From Duganella levis (GTDB lineage Bacteria; Pseudomonadota; Gammaproteobacteria; Burkholderiales; Burkholderiaceae_D): a stretch of DNA of 64,000 nucleotides. How positions within the stretch are numbered: position 1 is the first letter of the stretch; every line of letters starts with the position of its first letter. The notes beneath the pieces were generated by a model, which ran no database searches, was not told where the DNA came from, and saw only the letters and a list, made by a program, of their open reading frames with translations. The stretch is from the NCBI RefSeq assembly GCF_009857605.1, contig NZ_WWCT01000015.1:1-64000 (forward strand), in the 5' to 3' direction. Position numbers and translations under genes: made by a program. Positions 16,491-24,601 of the stretch are shown here, piece by piece.

Positions 16491-17471
16491 TTACTGCAGC
16501 AAGGACATAACCAGCGACGAGGTGCTGTTCGACTGTTTCAGCATCGCGGTGCCAGCTTGCAGCAGCATCTGCGACGAAGTCATGTTCGACGATTCAGCAG
16601 CGAAGTCGGTGTCCATGATGCGGCCGGTTGCAGCGGCGGTGTTGGTCGAGATGTTCGACAAGTTGTTGTACACGTGGTCCAGACGGTTGGCGATTGCACC
16701 CATCGCCGAACGCAGGCTGCCTACGGAGTCGATGGCTTTCGACAGCATGTCGATGGTCGCATTGGCGTTGAACGAACCGTCGGAAACGCCGCTTGCATCG
16801 CTGATTTCCGAGCCAGCAACGATAGGGGTGCCGGCCGAGTCATTTGCTGGGGCATTGGTGCCGCCAACGCCGACGTTGGTGCCGTCGCCGCCGTCGAATG
16901 CTACTGCTGCATTGCCGATGGCGTTCAGCATCGAGGTAACTTGGGTCGACACGCTGCCGTCCATTTTTTCGCTGCTCGAAGCACCGATCTGGAAGGTCAG
17001 GCTGGTGTTCTGGAATTTGCCGCTTGGCGCTGGGGTAGGCGAGGAGTCCAGTTTGGTCGAGAACAGCACGCTGCCACCGAACGAGGTGTTTTGCATGATG
17101 TTGCTCAGCTCTTTGGTCAGAGCGTTGTACTCAGCTTGCATTGCGGTACGGTCGGTGGTGGTCGAAGCGCCGTCAGCCGACTGGGTTGCCAGATCCTTCA
17201 TGCGGGTCAGGATGGTGGTGGTCTCATCCAGGGCGCCTTCGCCGGTTTGCAGCAGCGAGATCGAGTTCTGGGTGTTGCGCATGGCCATGGCCATACCGCT
17301 GGTCTGGGCTTTCAGACGGGTGGCGATCTGCAGGCCTGCTGCGTCATCCATTGCCGAATTGACACGGAAGCCGGTGCTCAGGCGGGTCTGCGAGGTCGAC
17401 AGCGCCGACTGGGTGCGGGAGATCGAGTTCTGTGCGGAAAGGGCCGCGGAATTGGTGTGAAGGCTCAGCAT
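16491..17471 (-). CDS. Flagellin, lateral (LafA) type
   Basis: The 326-residue product has complete flagellin ends. The N-terminal D0/D1 region includes MLSLHTNSAALSAQN, RLSTGFRVNSAMDDAAGLQIA and NTQNSISLLQTGEGAL. The C-terminal D1/D0 region includes RLDHVYNNLSNISTNTAAATGRIMDTDFAAESSNM and ends SSLVMSLLQ. The centre is short (about 90 residues). The MLSLHTN start is characteristic of lateral flagellins rather than the MA-x-x-I-NTN start of polar and enterobacterial FliC. The ATG follows CCAGGAGTTATTTC. No clear sigma-28 promoter is visible in the 120 bases upstream. Confidence 0.95.
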   Translation of the reverse strand: MLSLHTNSAALSAQNSISRTQSALSTSQTRLSTGFRVNSAMDDAAGLQIATRLKAQTSGMAMAMRNTQNSISLLQTGEGALDETTTILTRMKDLATQSADGASTTTDRTAMQAEYNALTKELSNIMQNTSFGGSVLFSTKLDSSPTPAPSGKFQNTSLTFQIGASSSEKMDGSVSTQVTSMLNAIGNAAVAFDGGDGTNVGVGGTNAPANDSAGTPIVAGSEISDASGVSDGSFNANATIDMLSKAIDSVGSLRSAMGAIANRLDHVYNNLSNISTNTAAATGRIMDTDFAAESSNMTSSQMLLQAGTAMLKQSNSTSSLVMSLLQ

Positions 17472-17674
17472 GAAATAACTCCTGGTAGGTGGATTCAGTT
17501 CGGAGCAACGAATCTTTTGCGCTCTCCCAAGTACAAGACGACCGTATCTGGAAGGACATTAAATGCTTCGTGGAAATTTATTGAAAATAATTTGTAATCG
17601 CGCTGCAGGCCGCTGTTTTACGTTGTTTCGGGCAGGCCCCACCAGCCGATTATGGGCCGATTGCTGCCCGGAAT

Positions 17675-17710
17675 CAAATAAAAACAGCGCGGTGGGAAGA
17701 CCGCGCTGTT
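17675..17710 (-). terminator. Rho-independent terminator after ETF-QO gene
   Basis: An 11-bp stem AACAGCGCGGT/ACCGCGCTGTT with a GGGAAG loop (17683-17710) is followed on the minus strand by TTTTATTTG. It sits 17 bases past the ETF-QO stop. The rest of 17472-17727 holds the flagellin leader and no gene. Confidence 0.9.
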
Positions 17711-17727
17711 GGTGGGGTGTTGCTTTT

Positions 17728-19404
17728 CTACATATTCGGATAGTTCGGGCCACCGCCGCCTTCCGGTGTCACCCAGACGATGTTCTGGGTTGGGTCCTTG
17801 ATATCGCAGGTTTTGCAATGCACGCAGTTCTGGGCGTTGATCTGCAGGCGGTCGCCGCCGTCGTCAGTCTTGACGAATTCATACACCCCGGCCGGGCAGT
17901 AGCGCTGCTCCGGGCCGGCGTACTGGGCCAGGTTGACGTCCACCGGCACGCTGGCGTTCTTCAGCGTCAGGTGGATCGGCTGGTCTTCGGCGTGGTTGGT
18001 GTTGGAGATAAACACCGACGACAGACGGTCGAAGGTCAGCTTGCCATCCGGCTTAGGGTAATTGATTGGCGTGAACTGCGAGGCCGGCTTCAGGCACTCG
18101 TGATCGGCGTGCGAGTGGCGCAGGGTCCATGGCGCTTTGCCGCGGAACACGATCTGGTCGATGCCGGTCATCAGCGAACCCAGGTACAGACCCTTGTTCA
18201 GCCACGGCTTGACGTTGCGCGCCACGTGCAATTCTTCGTGCAGCCACGATTGTTCAAACGCGACCGGGTAGGCGGCCAGCTCATCGGCCTGGCGGCCGGC
18301 GCCCAATGCCTCGAACACGGCGTCGGCGGCCAGCATGCCGGACTTGATCGCCGCATGGCTGCCCTTGATGCGGCTCATATTCAGGAAGCCGGCGTCGCAG
18401 CCGATCAGCGCGCCGCCGGGGAACACCAGTTTCGGCAGCGATTGCAGGCCGCCGGCGGTGATCGCGCGGGCGCCATATGAAATGCGCTTGCCGCCTTCGA
18501 GGAACTGGCGGATTTCCGGGTGGGTCTTGTAGCGCTGGAATTCTTCGTACGGCGACAGGTAAGGATTGGCGTAGTTCAGGCCGACCACGTAGCCGACCAT
18601 CACCTGGTTGTTTTCCAGGTGGTACAGGAAGGAGCCACCGTAGGTCTTGCTGTCCAGCGGCCAGCCGGTGGTGTGGATCACCAGGCCGGGCTGATGCTTG
18701 GATGGGTCGATTTCCCACAGCTCTTTAATGCCGATGCCGTACGACTGCGGGTCTTTACCCTTGTTCAGGTCGTACTTGGCCATCAGCTGCTTGCCCAGGT
18801 GACCGCGCGAACCTTCGGCGAACAGCGTGTATTTGCCATGCAGTTCCATGCCCAGCTGGAATTCCGGACCAGCTTCGCCGTCGCGCTTGACGCCCATATT
18901 GCCGGTGGCGATGCCCTTGACCGAGCCGTCGTCGTTGTACAGGATCTCGGCGGCGGCAAAGCCGGGGAAGATTTCCACGCCCAGCGCTTCGGCCTGCTGG
19001 CCCAGCCAGCGCACCACATTGCCCAGCGAGATGACGTAGTTGCCGTGGTTTTCAAAACACTTCGGCAGCAGGAAGTTCGGGGTCTTGAAGGAGCCGGTTT
19101 CGGTCAGGAACAGCACGCGGTCTTCGGTGACGGCGGTGTTGAGCGGCGCGCCTTTTTCTTTCCAGTCAGGGATCAGTTCGGTCAGCGCCTGCGGGTCCAT
19201 CACGGCGCCGGACAGGATGTGCGCACCCAGTTCGCCGCCTTTTTCCAGCACGACGACGGACACTTCCTGGCCTTTGGCCGCAGCCAGCTGTTTGATCTTG
19301 ATCGCTGCCGACAAGCCTGCCGGGCCGCCGCCGACGATCACGACGTCATACTCCATCGCATCGCGTGGGCCGTACTGTTCTACTAAGGATTGAGGCTGTG
19401 TCAT
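17728..19404 (-). CDS. Electron transfer flavoprotein-ubiquinone oxidoreductase
   Basis: This 558-residue protein has an N-terminal FAD-binding fold (VVIVGGGPAGLSAAI, about residues 20-34), the ETF-QO membrane-surface region, and a C-terminal 4Fe-4S site with CVHCKTCDIKDP near residue 530 preceded by YCPAGVYEF. It passes electrons from reduced ETF (fed by acyl-CoA and other flavin dehydrogenases) to ubiquinone on the inner membrane. Length matches bacterial ETF-QO. It is transcribed alone, divergent from the SDR gene across 169 bases. Confidence 0.96.
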   Translation of the reverse strand: MTQPQSLVEQYGPRDAMEYDVVIVGGGPAGLSAAIKIKQLAAAKGQEVSVVVLEKGGELGAHILSGAVMDPQALTELIPDWKEKGAPLNTAVTEDRVLFLTETGSFKTPNFLLPKCFENHGNYVISLGNVVRWLGQQAEALGVEIFPGFAAAEILYNDDGSVKGIATGNMGVKRDGEAGPEFQLGMELHGKYTLFAEGSRGHLGKQLMAKYDLNKGKDPQSYGIGIKELWEIDPSKHQPGLVIHTTGWPLDSKTYGGSFLYHLENNQVMVGYVVGLNYANPYLSPYEEFQRYKTHPEIRQFLEGGKRISYGARAITAGGLQSLPKLVFPGGALIGCDAGFLNMSRIKGSHAAIKSGMLAADAVFEALGAGRQADELAAYPVAFEQSWLHEELHVARNVKPWLNKGLYLGSLMTGIDQIVFRGKAPWTLRHSHADHECLKPASQFTPINYPKPDGKLTFDRLSSVFISNTNHAEDQPIHLTLKNASVPVDVNLAQYAGPEQRYCPAGVYEFVKTDDGGDRLQINAQNCVHCKTCDIKDPTQNIVWVTPEGGGGPNYPNM

Positions 19405-19573
19405 GGTCTATTGTTATAGTGGTTTTGATGAATGTAAAAATTTTAGCACGAGTGTGCTTCTTTTTCTGCTGGATTGCTGCCATTTTCCGCGACATTATTA
19501 GACACCGCAATCTAATACTGGCGATTTGTGTAATGATTACGCTTAGACAGCAACCAACACACAGGAGCATCAC

Positions 19574-20350
19574 GTGGGCATAGAAGTTAACTTTGAGGGA
19601 AAAATTGCGCTGATCACCGGCGCCTCCAGCGGTCTGGGAGCCCGGTTTGCCAAAGTGCTGGCCCAGGCGGGCGCGCAAGTCGTGCTGGCCTCGCGCCGCA
19701 CCGAGCGGCTGAAGGAGCTGCGCGCCGAGATCGAGGCCGATGGCGGCGCCGCCCATGTGGTCAGCCTGGATGTGACCGATTACGCCAGCATCAAGTCGGC
19801 CATCGCCCACGCCGAGACCGAAGCGGGCCCGATCGACATCCTGGTCAACAACTCGGGCGTGTCGACCACCCAGCGGCTGGTGGACGTGACGCCGGACGAC
19901 TATGCCTTCGTGATGGACACCAACCTGCGCGGCGCCTTTTTTGTGGCGCAGGAAACCGCCAAGCGCATGATCGCGCGCGCCAAGGGCGATCCGGGCAAGC
20001 AGCACCGCATCATCAATATCGCTTCGGTGGCGGGACTGCGCGTGCTGCCGCAGATCGGCGTGTACTGCATGAGCAAGGCCGGCGTGGTGCAGATGACCAA
20101 GGCGATGGCGGTGGAGTGGGGCAAGTACGGCATCAACACCAACGCCATTTGCCCCGGCTATATTTCCACCGAGATCAACGAGGATTATTTCGCCAGCGAG
20201 CAGGGTCAGAAGCTGGTGCAGATGCTGCCACGCAAGCGTCCCGGCAAGCCGGAAGACCTGGATGGCCTGCTGTTGCTGCTGGCCGGCGAGGATTCCAACT
20301 TCATCAATGGCGCGATTATCTCGGCCGATGACGGCATGACGGCGACTTAA
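19574..20350 (+). CDS. SDR family NAD(P)-dependent oxidoreductase
   Basis: This 258-residue classical short-chain dehydrogenase has the cofactor motif TGASSGLG (residues 15-22), NNSG (92-95; NNAG in most relatives) and the catalytic Ser151, Tyr164, Lys168 set (IASVAG, YCMSK). It starts with GTG at 19574 after ACAGGAGCATCAC, the only start with a good ribosome site. The substrate cannot be told from sequence. Neighbouring ETF-QO and CoA-transferase genes suggest fatty-acid or 3-oxoacid metabolism. It ends convergently with the PAS-LuxR gene, overlapping by four bases. Confidence 0.9.
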   Translation: MGIEVNFEGKIALITGASSGLGARFAKVLAQAGAQVVLASRRTERLKELRAEIEADGGAAHVVSLDVTDYASIKSAIAHAETEAGPIDILVNNSGVSTTQRLVDVTPDDYAFVMDTNLRGAFFVAQETAKRMIARAKGDPGKQHRIINIASVAGLRVLPQIGVYCMSKAGVVQMTKAMAVEWGKYGINTNAICPGYISTEINEDYFASEQGQKLVQMLPRKRPGKPEDLDGLLLLLAGEDSNFINGAIISADDGMTAT

Positions 20351-20907
20351 AGCTGGACACCGACCAATTTGTGCACCAGCTCGGAAGAGGTGGACGCCGA
20401 GAACTTGCGCATCAGCTTGGCGCGGTGCATTTCGACCGTGCGCGGGCTGAGATCGACTTGGCGGGCGATGGTCTTGCTGGTTTTGCCTTCCACCAGCAGG
20501 GCGGCGATTTCGCGTTCGCGCGGCGTCAGTTCGGCGGTGACCGGGCGTTTTTCGCTGACGTCCTCGAAGGTCCAGATGCCGGCGCCGAGCGGGGCGTCGG
20601 ACAGCATCGCGTGGCCGGTGACGTGACACCAGAACAGTTCGCCATCGGCGCGGCGCATGATGCGTTCGTCGGAATAGCGGCCCTTGGCGTTCATGATCGG
20701 GACGATGCGGTCGCCGGTGCGCAGGAACTCGTCCATGGTCGGGTACAGTACCAGGAACGACAGGCCTTCGAGCTGGTCGCGGGTGTAGCCGAACATGGCC
20801 GCCAGCGCGCCATTGCAGGTCTGGATGGTGCGATTTTCCGAGATGCACATGCCGACTGGCGCATGAAGGAAAATCGATTCGTAATCAATAATCGGCTGAG
20901 CGCGCAT
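20347..20907 (-). CDS. PAS domain-containing LuxR-type transcriptional regulator
   Basis: About 186 residues: an N-terminal PAS fold (IFLHAPVGMCISENRTIQTCN ... WTFEDVSEKR, residues 10-115) and a C-terminal LuxR helix-turn-helix (LTPREREIAALLVEGKTSKTIA, then SPRTVEMHRAKLMRKF). The chosen ATG at 20907 begins just before the PAS domain. In-frame ATGs at 20979 and 20997 would add 24-30 residues and cannot be excluded, as no start has a strong ribosome site. It is transcribed away from scoAB, so it may control the CoA-transferase operon in response to a small ligand or redox state; that is inference from position. Confidence 0.85.
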   Translation of the reverse strand: MRAQPIIDYESIFLHAPVGMCISENRTIQTCNGALAAMFGYTRDQLEGLSFLVLYPTMDEFLRTGDRIVPIMNAKGRYSDERIMRRADGELFWCHVTGHAMLSDAPLGAGIWTFEDVSEKRPVTAELTPREREIAALLVEGKTSKTIARQVDLSPRTVEMHRAKLMRKFSASTSSELVHKLVGVQL

Positions 20908-21039
20908 GTATGGGTACGGTGCAGGTATTTCTACGGTATTGAACTTTCGATGGGCGTATTCTATGCTGGATCGCCGCATCGCTAACGTATTTAACATCGT
21001 TGGCAAGGCACACGCAACATAAATCATAAAGGGACATCC

Positions 21040-21747
21040 ATGAACAAGATCTATCCGGACGCAGTTTCCGCCTTGAACGGCGTCGTCCAGAACGGCCAGA
21101 CCATTGCCGTAGGCGGCTTCGGCCTGTGCGGCATCCCGGAGGCGCTGATCGGCGCACTGCGCGATTCCGGCGTCACCGGCCTGACCGCCATCTCCAACAA
21201 CGCCGGCGTCGACGGCTTCGGCCTCGGCCAGTTGCTGGAAACCCGCCAGATTAAAAAGATGATCGCCTCCTATGTGGGCGAAAACAAGGAGTTCGCGCGC
21301 CAGTACCTGGCCGGCGAACTGGAACTGGAATTCACGCCGCAGGGCACGCTGGCCGAGAAACTGCGCGCCGGCGGCGCCGGCATCCCGGCCTTCTTTACCA
21401 AGACCGGCGTCGGCACCATCGTCGCCGACGGCAAGGAAATCCGCGAGTTTGACGGCGAACAATACGTGATGGAGCGCAGCCTGGTCGCGGACGTGGCGCT
21501 GGTCAAGGCCTGGAAGGCCGACAAGGCCGGCAACCTGGTGTTCCGCAAGACCGCGCGCAACTTCAACCCGAACGCGGCCATGGCCGGCAAGATCTGCATC
21601 GCCGAAGTCGAACAGCTGGTGGAAACCGGCGAGATCGATCCCGACCAGGTGCACCTGCCGAGCATCTATGTGCATCGCATCGTGGTCAACGCCACGCCGG
21701 AAAAACGCATCGAGCAGCGCACCATTCGCGCCGCCAACCAAGAATAA
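21040..21747 (+). CDS. scoA: 3-oxoacid CoA-transferase subunit A
   Basis: The 235-residue alpha subunit carries the [11 protein letters not shown]oA-binding motif (residues 25-34) and the [22 protein letters not shown] region. With ScoB it moves CoA from succinyl-CoA to acetoacetate (or a similar 3-oxoacid), feeding ketone bodies or PHB breakdown into central metabolism. The ATG follows AAAGGGACATCC. The next gene begins 14 bases downstream, so the two form an operon. Confidence 0.94.
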   Translation: MNKIYPDAVSALNGVVQNGQTIAVGGFGLCGIPEALIGALRDSGVTGLTAISNNAGVDGFGLGQLLETRQIKKMIASYVGENKEFARQYLAGELELEFTPQGTLAEKLRAGGAGIPAFFTKTGVGTIVADGKEIREFDGEQYVMERSLVADVALVKAWKADKAGNLVFRKTARNFNPNAAMAGKICIAEVEQLVETGEIDPDQVHLPSIYVHRIVVNATPEKRIEQRTIRAANQE

Positions 21748-21761
21748 CGGAGAACATAATC

Positions 21762-22412
21762 ATGGCATGGACTCGTGATGAAATGGCTGCGCGCGCAGCC
21801 AAGGAGCTGCAGGACGGTTACTACGTCAACCTCGGCATCGGCTTGCCTACGCTGGTGGCCAACTATGTGCCGACCGGCATCGAAGTGTTCCTGCAATCGG
21901 AAAACGGCCTGCTGGGCATCGGCCCGTTCCCGACCGAAGAAGAGATCGACGCCGACCTGATCAACGCCGGCAAGCAGACCGTGACGGCGCTGCCGGGCTC
22001 CGCTTACTTCAGCTCGGCCGATTCGTTCGGTATGATCCGCGGCGGCAAGATCAACCTGGCGATCCTGGGGGCGATGCAGGTGTCGGAGCAGGGCGACCTG
22101 GCCAACTGGATGATCCCCGGCAAAATGGTCAAGGGCATGGGCGGCGCGATGGACCTGGTGGCCGGCGTCAAGAAAGTGGTGGTGCTGATGGAACACGTGG
22201 CCACCGCCAAGGACGGTTCGACCTCGCACAAACTGCTGCCGAAATGCGACCTGCCGCTGACCGGCGTCGGCGTGGTGGACCTGGTCATCACCGACCTCGG
22301 CGTGCTCGAAGTGAGCGACACCGGCCTGAAAGTGACCGAACTGGCGCCGGGCGTGACCAAGGACCAGATCCAGGCCGCCACCGGCGTCAAGCTGGACTTT
22401 GCCGCGCTGTAA
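21762..22412 (+). CDS. scoB: 3-oxoacid CoA-transferase subunit B
   Basis: The 216-residue beta subunit has the catalytic [10 protein letters not shown] motif with the active-site glutamate at residue 47, [13 protein letters not shown] before it, and the [19 protein letters not shown] segment typical of this family. It pairs with the ScoA subunit immediately upstream. It is followed by a strong terminator, so the operon is two genes. Confidence 0.95.
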   Translation: MAWTRDEMAARAAKELQDGYYVNLGIGLPTLVANYVPTGIEVFLQSENGLLGIGPFPTEEEIDADLINAGKQTVTALPGSAYFSSADSFGMIRGGKINLAILGAMQVSEQGDLANWMIPGKMVKGMGGAMDLVAGVKKVVVLMEHVATAKDGSTSHKLLPKCDLPLTGVGVVDLVITDLGVLEVSDTGLKVTELAPGVTKDQIQAATGVKLDFAAL

Positions 22413-22431
22413 AAAGTTTTAATTCAATGCA

Positions 22432-22461
22432 ACGGCACGCTACGGCGTGCCGTTTTTCTTT
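22432..22461 (+). terminator. Rho-independent terminator of scoAB
   Basis: A 9-bp stem ACGGCACGC/GCGTGCCGT with a TACG loop (22432-22453) is followed by TTTTTCTTT, 20 bases after the scoB stop. Confidence 0.92.
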
Positions 22462-22508
22462 GTTAAGCTATTGTGATATTTGCTACTTAATTTCTTAACG
22501 GATTACTC

Positions 22509-22765
22509 ATGCGTGTTGTTTGGCTGCTGCTGGGCTTGTTGTGGACGTGCGCCGCTGGCGCACACACGCACAACAGCACCGCAGCGGTGTTGCAGCTGGG
22601 GCAGCGTGACGTGCGCTACCTCGGCATCGAAGTCGGGCCCGTTTCGCACGCGCCGACCGCCGCTTGCCGCAGGCGCTGCGTTTCTTTCAACGCGAGATGT
22701 TGCCGCTATTGGGCTGGTGCGCCATCGGCGCGGTGCTGGCCAGGCTGGTGTCGCTGATCGCCTAG
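22509..22765 (+). pseudogene. Frameshifted small membrane/secreted protein gene
   Basis: An ATG at 22509 opens a frame with a signal-like start (MRVVWLLLGLLWTCAAGAHT) that loses protein-like character after about residue 45. A second frame from about 22637 continues with ARFARADRRLPQALRFFQRE, a hydrophobic helix (LPLLGWCAIGAVLARLV) and a stop at 22765. Removing one base at the GGGCCC run near 22635-22640 joins the two into one protein of about 85 residues with a plausible membrane segment at its end. I do not recognise the family. It could instead be noncoding. Its end overlaps the convergent PEP-CTERM gene by four bases. Confidence 0.35.
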
Positions 22766-23283
22766 CGCGCCTGCTGACGACGCCGGGCAACCGTGCCGAG
22801 CAGCGCCAGGCCACCCAGCAGCATCGCGTAGGTGGCAGGCTCCGGCACCGCACTGGTCAGGCTCCAGCGGCTGGCCGAGTATGCTTCGACACCCGGACCT
22901 TCGGCGTAAGCCCCGCCCGGAGTAGAGTAATTGATGACGTTGGTGACAGTGGCGCCGTTGACGGAGCCAGACAACAACACGTTCTGGAAGCTGCGGTCAA
23001 ACAGCAGGAAATTATTCTCCAGGCCGTTAAAGGAAAACACCGCGTTGCCCGAGAACGTGCTGTTTTGCGACCTGATCAGACCGGCAACGGCAGTCCCATT
23101 GATGCTGAACGTGGCATTGCTAATGTGTTCGACCAGATTGCCGCTGGCGGTGCCGTCCAGTTTTCCGCTGACCACCTCGCCGTTCAGGAAGTGATAGGAA
23201 AACTCGTAGGTAGTGGCGTGGGCCGCCGTCGCTGCCGCCAGCAGGATGCTGACAGCGGCGAAGTGTCGTAGCATGGTGTGCAT
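22762..23283 (-). CDS. PEP-CTERM sorting domain-containing protein
   Basis: This 173-residue exported protein has an N-terminal signal peptide (MLRHFAAVSILLAAATAAHA; MHTMLRH... in the longer form from 23283) and a C-terminal sorting signal made of VPEPATYAMLLGG, a hydrophobic helix and RRRQQAR. PEP-CTERM proteins are processed by exosortase at the inner membrane and are linked to exopolysaccharide or biofilm in betaproteobacteria. The mature part is beta-rich, Asn/Ser-rich and has no recognised domain. No exosortase gene is in the window. Confidence 0.88.
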   Translation of the reverse strand: MHTMLRHFAAVSILLAAATAAHATTYEFSYHFLNGEVVSGKLDGTASGNLVEHISNATFSINGTAVAGLIRSQNSTFSGNAVFSFNGLENNFLLFDRSFQNVLLSGSVNGATVTNVINYSTPGGAYAEGPGVEAYSASRWSLTSAVPEPATYAMLLGGLALLGTVARRRQQAR

Positions 23284-23361
23284 GTAGTGTCTCCTTGATA
23301 TGGAAATTGTGTATTCAGTACTATCCCATGGAGGCGCACGCTTGTCTGTCGCACAAATGTG

Positions 23362-24393
23362 CTACATGACCGGCAGGGCGATGCCGTGGTAGCGGCGCCG
23401 ATAGACGACCACGCCGACAGCCCCCACCAGCACCAGGGCGATCAGCCCCAACATCTCCTGTGGGCCGTGCGTGGCGACCGCCGGCTGGCTGGAAATCATG
23501 GTGGCAGCGTTAAATTTGTTGCCGACACTGTAGGCGCCGATGACCAGTTCCTGGTCGTTGATGGCGTTGACCAGATACAGGCCGTAGCCGCCGCGATGCA
23601 CCGTCATCTTGCCGTCGCGGTAGACGAAGGAACGGCGCTCGTCGCCGACGCGGATGCTGCCCACCACATGGCCGGCATTGTTGACGGCGGTGGCGTAGCT
23701 GTCGCCGTAGCCGATCAGCGCGCCCAGGTCGACCATCTTGCCCTTGTTCCACATGAAGGCGTGCCAGCGGCGGTCAGGCGTTTCCGACGCGCCCACCACC
23801 ACGCCGTTGTCGCTGATGGCGCTGGCGCTGCTGACCCGGCCGCCCAGCGTGCCGAGATCCTGCATGCCGCCGCCCGGCGCGGTCAGGAAGGCGTGGCGGT
23901 AGCCATTGGCCAGCGCGGCCGTGCCGACCACGGCGCCATGGGTGTTGATGCCGGCGGCATAGCTGATCCTGCCGCCCAGCGTGCCGAGGTCGAGCGGTTC
24001 GCCGCCGGGCGTGCTGACGAAGGCGCGGTAATAGCCGTCGCTGGTATCGGAGAAACCGGCCACCTGGCCGTCGTTGTTGATGGCGGCGCCGTAGCTGCTG
24101 TTGCCGCCCAGTGTGCCGACATCCTGCATGCGCTCGCCATGGCGGACAATGAAGGCGCGCCAGTAGCCGCTGGCGTTCTGCGCCGTGCCGACCACGTCGC
24201 CGTTGGCGTTGATGCCTCGGGTGAAACCCTCGCGGCCGCCCAGCGTGCCCAGCTCGACCGGGCGCTGGTCGAACAGGATGGCGCGCTGGTGGCCGTCTTC
24301 GTCTTCGAGGATGCCGGCCATCTGGCCGCGCGCGTTGATATCGACAGCGATACTGGCTTCCTTGCCGCGGGCGCCCAGGGTCAGGTCATGCAT
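23362..24393 (-). CDS. HAF-repeat beta-propeller protein with C-terminal membrane anchor
   Basis: The 343-residue protein is built from about seven repeats of 40-45 residues with the core LGTLGG...AxxINxxGxVVGxA..., followed by an aromatic strand (YRAFV, WRAFIV, RHAFL). This is the HAF repeat pattern, likely folding as a beta-propeller. It ends with a hydrophobic helix (EMLGLIALVLVGAVGVVVY) and RRRYHG. The ATG at 24393 follows AAGGAGACACC, so the start is firm and there is no N-terminal signal peptide, which is odd because HAF proteins are usually regarded as extracellular. It is 78 bases upstream of the PEP-CTERM gene on the same strand. Confidence 0.82.
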   Translation of the reverse strand: MHDLTLGARGKEASIAVDINARGQMAGILEDEDGHQRAILFDQRPVELGTLGGREGFTRGINANGDVVGTAQNASGYWRAFIVRHGERMQDVGTLGGNSSYGAAINNDGQVAGFSDTSDGYYRAFVSTPGGEPLDLGTLGGRISYAAGINTHGAVVGTAALANGYRHAFLTAPGGGMQDLGTLGGRVSSASAISDNGVVVGASETPDRRWHAFMWNKGKMVDLGALIGYGDSYATAVNNAGHVVGSIRVGDERRSFVYRDGKMTVHRGGYGLYLVNAINDQELVIGAYSVGNKFNAATMISSQPAVATHGPQEMLGLIALVLVGAVGVVVYRRRYHGIALPVM

Positions 24394-24547
24394 GGTGTCT
24401 CCTTGTGGTTGGTCGCGGAGAGAACTGCAAGTCTTGTGCCACGGAATATTGCGGCTTGGGGAGGGTGGAGTGTGCGGAAATGAACGTCAACACTGTTCGT
24501 TTCCGGACAATTTCTTGCTTATTCAATTGGCGCCTTCTGCCAAATAC

Positions 24548-24583
24548 AAACGCCCCGCGCGGCGTGGGCCGGGCGGGGCGTTT
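24548..24583 (-). terminator. Probable terminator after dctA
   Basis: An 11-bp stem AAACGCCCCGC/GCGGGGCGTTT (24548-24558 with 24573-24583) lies 18 bases beyond the dctA stop. On the minus strand its descending arm is followed by GTATTTG, so the T tract is short. Confidence 0.7.
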
Positions 24584-24601
24584 AGGCGAGAACGTGAACG
24601 C

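Noticed and set aside
16491..17471. Flagellin gene as possible recent transfer because of its separate position
   Set aside because: Base composition and codon use look like neighbouring flagellar genes by eye; no mobile element nearby.
20908..21741. Upstream extension of the PAS-LuxR frame across scoA
   Set aside because: The extra 278 residues are antisense to scoA and carry no domain; the real start is near the PAS domain.
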